DNA from: Butyrivibrio sp.
GTDB taxonomy: Bacteria > Bacillota > Clostridia > Lachnospirales > Lachnospiraceae
DNA: 64,000 bases
Reading direction: 5' to 3'
NCBI GenBank assembly: GCA_017535785.1
Contig: JAFXTN010000014.1
Location: 20,977-84,976, forward strand
The translations under genes and the position numbers were made by a program. Below are positions 61,229 through 64,000 of this stretch, in pieces. Numbering within the stretch: position 1 is the first letter of the stretch; the number at the start of each line of letters is the position of its first letter. Below the pieces are notes generated by a model. It saw nothing but the letters and a program-made list of their open reading frames with translations. It was not told where the DNA came from and searched no databases.

Positions 61229-61783
61229 ATGAGTGACGAGAGTATGAATAAGGGGCGGAAACTTACCACCAAGAAGCTTGTGGTGTGCGCACTGTTTGCA
61301 GCGCTTTTGTGCATATCTGCGTATTTAAGCATACCCACTATGCTGCCCATGGCGCCCAAGATCACAATGATGAATTTTGTGGTGTTTCTGATAGCGCTTC
61401 TTTTCCCGGTGAATGAATCTGTTCTTATAGGAATAGTTTGGTTCCTTCTGGGAACTGTAGGACTTCCGGTGTTTATCGGAGGCGGCGCGGGAGTCGGATA
61501 TCTTGTAGCACCTTATGGCGCATATACCTGGGCATTTCTGATCGTGTTCCTTGTTCTTCCTATTATAAGAGGAAGAAAATACAACAGAATTTGGTACAGC
61601 GTATGTGGCATAATTGGAGTGCTTATAATTGATTTAGTTGGGATGCTGTGGCTTATGCATTCTATGGGCTACGATCTTAAAACGGGAATGCTTATGGGAT
61701 TCGTCCCTTTTATCCCACTTGATCTGTTAAAAGCCGTTGTGGCGGCGCAGGTTATCCCCGCATTTAAAAAGGTGCTTGGTTAA
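61229..61783 (+). CDS. bioY: Biotin transporter substrate-binding subunit BioY
   Basis: Membrane protein of 184 residues with six helices, the S-component of an ECF-type biotin importer. Family marks are LVVCALFAALLCISAYLSIPTM near the start, FVVFLIALLFPVNESVLIGIVWFLLGTVGLPVFIGGGAGVGYLVAPYGAY (the G-L-P-V-F and GYLxA pieces), and the end FIPLDLLKAVVAAQVIP. The energising A and T subunits are not in the window. GAGGAGAC lies before the ATG. Divergent from bioB under the shared BirA operator. Confidence 0.95.
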   Translation: MSDESMNKGRKLTTKKLVVCALFAALLCISAYLSIPTMLPMAPKITMMNFVVFLIALLFPVNESVLIGIVWFLLGTVGLPVFIGGGAGVGYLVAPYGAYTWAFLIVFLVLPIIRGRKYNRIWYSVCGIIGVLIIDLVGMLWLMHSMGYDLKTGMLMGFVPFIPLDLLKAVVAAQVIPAFKKVLG

Positions 61784-61842
61784 GCTTTTGGTGCGGGATC
61801 AGAAAGTTGTTTTGATATTTGATAAAAAGACGCAAATTTCCG

Positions 61843-61871
61843 TTGACGAAGATAAAACAGTATGATATATT
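61843..61871 (+). promoter_or_regulatory. Promoter of rpmG-secE-nusG
   Basis: TTGACG (61843-61848), a 17-base spacer and TATATT (61866-61871), about 85 bases before the rpmG ATG. Confidence 0.78.
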
Positions 61872-61956
61872 AGACAAGCGACATGAGATTTACGTCTTTT
61901 TTTTATGCAAAAAATTATAGTGGCGATTTAGAAGAGTACACGCCGGAGGTGAGATA

Positions 61957-62106
61957 ATGCGTACAAGAATTACACTTGCTTGCACAGAATGCAAGAACCG
62001 TAACTATGACACAACCAAGGATAAGAAGACACATCCTGATCGTGTTGAGATGAAGAAGTATTGCCCTTTCTGCAAGAAGCACACTTTACATAAAGAAACA
62101 AAGTAA
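61957..62106 (+). CDS. rpmG: 50S ribosomal protein L33
   Basis: Ribosomal protein of 49 residues. It opens [19 protein letters not shown] and has a zinc-binding pair of CxxC motifs (CTEC and CPFC), so it is the zinc-containing form. GGAGG precedes the ATG. It begins the rpmG-secE-nusG run, a standard Firmicutes order. The gene was found by reading the sequence directly between bioY and secE. Confidence 0.96.
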   Translation: MRTRITLACTECKNRNYDTTKDKKTHPDRVEMKKYCPFCKKHTLHKETK

Positions 62107-62136
62107 TTTCATCCTTTTAGGAGGGAGACTACGGGT

Positions 62137-62391
62137 ATGGAAGAGACCAAGGTAGTAGAAAACAAGTCCACATCTTCTAAGAAGAATTCAGGCAAGGGAT
62201 TTTTTGCCGGATTGGGTTCTTTCTTTTCAGGAGTAATGGCTGAGTTTGGCAAGATCATTTGGCCTAGCCAGAATGATATGATCAAACAGACAACAGCAGT
62301 TATTGTTGTTTCTGTTATTTGCTGCGCGTTGATAGCTGTATTGGACTATGCGTTTGGATATGGAATGAATTTTCTCACATCTATATTCTAA
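62137..62391 (+). CDS. secE: Preprotein translocase subunit SecE
   Basis: Small translocase subunit of 84 residues with one C-terminal membrane helix (TAVIVVSVICCALIAVLDYAF). It has the conserved cytoplasmic stretch FFSGVMAEFGKIIWPSQNDMIKQT. The N-terminal 25 residues are Lys/Ser-rich. It is part of SecYEG, powered by SecA encoded earlier in the window. AGGAGGG lies upstream of the ATG, with a 30-bp gap from rpmG. Confidence 0.95.
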   Translation: MEETKVVENKSTSSKKNSGKGFFAGLGSFFSGVMAEFGKIIWPSQNDMIKQTTAVIVVSVICCALIAVLDYAFGYGMNFLTSIF

Positions 62392-62407
62392 ATAATAAGG
62401 AGATAAT

Positions 62408-63043
62408 ATGTCAGAAGAAATGGAAAAGTCTTTTGAATCTGATGAGGTATTATCAGATGAGGTCGTTAACGCTGAGAACACTGAGAGCGAAGTAACGGCT
62501 GATACACAGAGTACTGATACAAACGAGAATGCTCATTGGTACGTTGTTCATACATATTCAGGCTATGAGAAGAAGGTTAAGGACAACCTTGAGAGCGCTA
62601 TTATCAACAGACACCTTGAGGATCAGATCTTTGAAGTAAGGATCCCTCTTCAGGATGTAGTTGAGGTTAAGAACGGCGTTCGCAAGAATGTTCAGAGGAA
62701 GATGTTCCCCGGATACGTTCTTGTCAACATGAATATGAATGATGAGACTTGGTACGTTGTTCGTAACACACGTGGCGTTACAGGTTTCGTAGGACCCGGA
62801 AGCAAGCCCGTTCCGCTTACAGATGCAGAGATCAAGCCTCTTGGAATCAAGACAGATACAGTTTCTGTTGATTTCGGTGTTGGCGATGAGATCGCTGTAG
62901 TGGCAGGTGTTTGGAAAGATACTGCCGGAGTTGTTCAGAGAATGGATTTTGGTAAGCAGACCGCTACCATCAATGTAGATCTTTTTGGACGTGAGACACC
63001 GGTTGAGATCAGCTTCGCTGAGGTCAGAAAGATCGACCGCTGA
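62408..63043 (+). CDS. nusG: Transcription termination/antitermination factor NusG
   Basis: Protein of 211 residues. An acidic N-terminal extension of ~40 residues precedes the NGN domain, which begins HWYVVHTYSGYEKKVKDNLE and contains KMFPGYVLVNMNMNDETWYVVRNTRGVTGFVG. The KOW domain covers the end (VGDEIAVVAGVWKDTAGVVQRMDFGKQTATINVDLFGRETPVE). It couples RNA polymerase to Rho or the ribosome. AAGGAG precedes the ATG. Confidence 0.97.
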   Translation: MSEEMEKSFESDEVLSDEVVNAENTESEVTADTQSTDTNENAHWYVVHTYSGYEKKVKDNLESAIINRHLEDQIFEVRIPLQDVVEVKNGVRKNVQRKMFPGYVLVNMNMNDETWYVVRNTRGVTGFVGPGSKPVPLTDAEIKPLGIKTDTVSVDFGVGDEIAVVAGVWKDTAGVVQRMDFGKQTATINVDLFGRETPVEISFAEVRKIDR

Positions 63044-63119
63044 TCATTTTTGAGATTTTTATTTGATATTTAGGCATTATTATGCTTGAATATATATTGC
63101 TCGTTCATACGGGCATGTA

Positions 63120-63168
63120 ACCGCTGGAGTGGGAGCATTGTTCCCCGGGAATAATGCGCCGACCACAT
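63120..63168 (+). promoter_or_regulatory. Leader hairpin before rplK (candidate L1-binding site)
   Basis: The nusG-rplK gap (63044-63187) contains GTGG...CCAC enclosing GCATTGTTCC-CCGG-GAATAATGC, giving a stem with an asymmetric internal loop (GA against GCCGA). The rplK-rplA operon is known in several bacteria to be repressed by L1 binding a leader mimic of its 23S site. This hairpin is a candidate by position and shape only. A promoter may lie at 63062-63100 but is not clear. Confidence 0.45.
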
Positions 63169-63187
63169 ATTTTCAGGAGGTGCCATA

Positions 63188-63613
63188 ATGGCAAAGAAAG
63201 TCGAAGGATATATTAAGTTACAGATCCAGGCTGGTAAAGCAACACCAGCACCACCGGTTGGACCCGCACTTGGTCAGCACGGTGTAAACATCGTTGAATT
63301 CACAAAGCAGTTCAACGCACAGACAGCAGATAAGGGTGACGTTATCATCCCTGTTGTTATCACAGTTTATGCAGACAGAAGTTTCACATTCATCACAAAG
63401 ACTCCACCTGCTGCAGTTCTTCTTAAGAAGGCAGCTAAGATTCAGAAGGGTTCAGGAGTTCCTAACAAGACTAAGGTTGCAACCGTTTCTAAGGAAGATG
63501 TTAGAAAGATTGCAGAGACAAAGATGCCTGACCTTAATGCTGTTGACATCGAGGGTGCTATGAGCATGATCGCTGGTACAGCACGTAGCATGGGAATCGT
63601 AGTAGAAGACTGA
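63188..63613 (+). CDS. rplK: 50S ribosomal protein L11
   Basis: Ribosomal protein of 141 residues, exact family length. It has [42 protein letters not shown] and the RNA-binding C-terminal domain ending [18 protein letters not shown]. It forms part of the GTPase-associated centre. AGGAGGTGCC precedes the ATG. It is followed after 12 bp by rplA. Confidence 0.98.
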   Translation: MAKKVEGYIKLQIQAGKATPAPPVGPALGQHGVNIVEFTKQFNAQTADKGDVIIPVVITVYADRSFTFITKTPPAAVLLKKAAKIQKGSGVPNKTKVATVSKEDVRKIAETKMPDLNAVDIEGAMSMIAGTARSMGIVVED

Positions 63614-63625
63614 TGGAGGATGAGA

Positions 63626-64000
63626 GATGAAACACGGAAAGAAATACTTAGAAGCTGCTAAGCTTATTGATAAGACTCAGCAGTATGAAGCCGCTGATGC
63701 AATAGCTCTTGTTAAGAAGTCTGCTACTGCAAAGTTTGACGAGACTGTAGAGCTTCACATCAGAACAGGTTGTGACAGCCGTCACGCTGATCAGCAGATC
63801 AGAGGCGCTGTTGTTCTTCCTAACGGAACAGGTAAGACAGTTAAGGTTCTTGTATTCGCTAAGGGTACAAAGCTTGATGAGGCACAGGCTGCCGGCGCAG
63901 ATTATGTTGGTGGCGAGGAGCTTATTCCTAAGATCCAGAACGAAGGATGGCTTGATTTCGACGTTGTAGTAGCAACACCTGACATGATGGGTGTAGTTGG
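63626..64000 (+). CDS. rplA: 50S ribosomal protein L1, 3' end outside the window
   Basis: The first 125 codons of L1, which normally has about 230 residues. It starts [20 protein letters not shown] and has [41 protein letters not shown] and the following [33 protein letters not shown], all typical of L1. GGAGGATGAG precedes the ATG. Truncated only by the window edge. Confidence 0.97.

Overview
The window looks like a chromosomal segment of a low-to-mid GC Gram-positive anaerobe of the Clostridia, most likely a motile, butyrate-forming Lachnospiraceae (Butyrivibrio/Roseburia type). The evidence is the ptb-buk pair (butyrate by phosphotransbutyrylase and butyrate kinase), strong Shine-Dalgarno sites before most genes, SigA-type promoters, lipoprotein SBPs, TRAP and NMT1-type transporters, GGDEF proteins and a FliD-like protein. 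No plasmid, phage, IS element, CRISPR array, rRNA or tRNA gene was seen.

Layout. (1) 0.1-6.6 kb: carbohydrate use, with a GH36 alpha-galactosidase facing a three-gene adh-akr-fucU operon, a divergent AraC regulator and a SAM methyltransferase. (2) 6.7-16.9 kb: a visibly A/T-richer surface polysaccharide cluster with three glycosyltransferases, a beta-propeller-like protein, a HAD-domain protein, Wzy, an alpha-barrel protein and Wzx. It has no priming transferase or chain-length regulator. (3) 16.9-20.5 kb: an AAA/DUF4143 ATPase behind a promoter-overlapping perfect palindrome, a polytopic membrane protein and a lone GT2. (4) 20.6-27.2 kb, minus strand: an eight-gene run with cysK, a SsuABC/TauABC-like importer, DUF4418, an FtsX-type permease with its ATPase, and a GNAT. 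A terminator-like hairpin sits in the cysK leader. (5) 27.5-30.6 kb: an acyl-CoA thioesterase, then an array of four hairpin units, then ptb-buk. (6) 30.7-37.6 kb: a LytS/YesM-type kinase, a YesN-type regulator and a TRAP transporter with two DctP-like binding proteins. (7) 37.7-41.4 kb: secA-prfB. (8) 41.5-59.1 kb: two diguanylate cyclases, a propeller lipoprotein, TPR-glycosyltransferases, a CDP-3,6-dideoxyhexose pathway (rfbG, rfbH, a reductase/epimerase), a TPR-GT2-methyltransferase fusion, a zinc-ribbon protein, a small HTH regulator, glf, a FliD-like protein, a GT-C-like membrane protein and a duplicated-domain lipoprotein. Flagellar or surface glycosylation is a reasonable but unproved theme. 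(9) 59.2-61.8 kb: a biotin module (birA, bioB, bioY) with a clear BirA operator. (10) 61.9-64.0 kb: rpmG-secE-nusG-rplK-rplA, the last cut by the window end.

The points I would look at first are the tandem hairpin array before ptb (28052-28333), the cysK/DUF4418/FtsX operon with its putative attenuator, the palindrome over the promoter of the DUF4143 ATPase, the TGTGAA-type sites shared by the HTH gene and glf, the three-domain GT/methyltransferase fusion, and a BirA that lacks its C-terminal domain. Start codons were moved downstream of the longest reading frame wherever a ribosome binding site lies inside the longer version.
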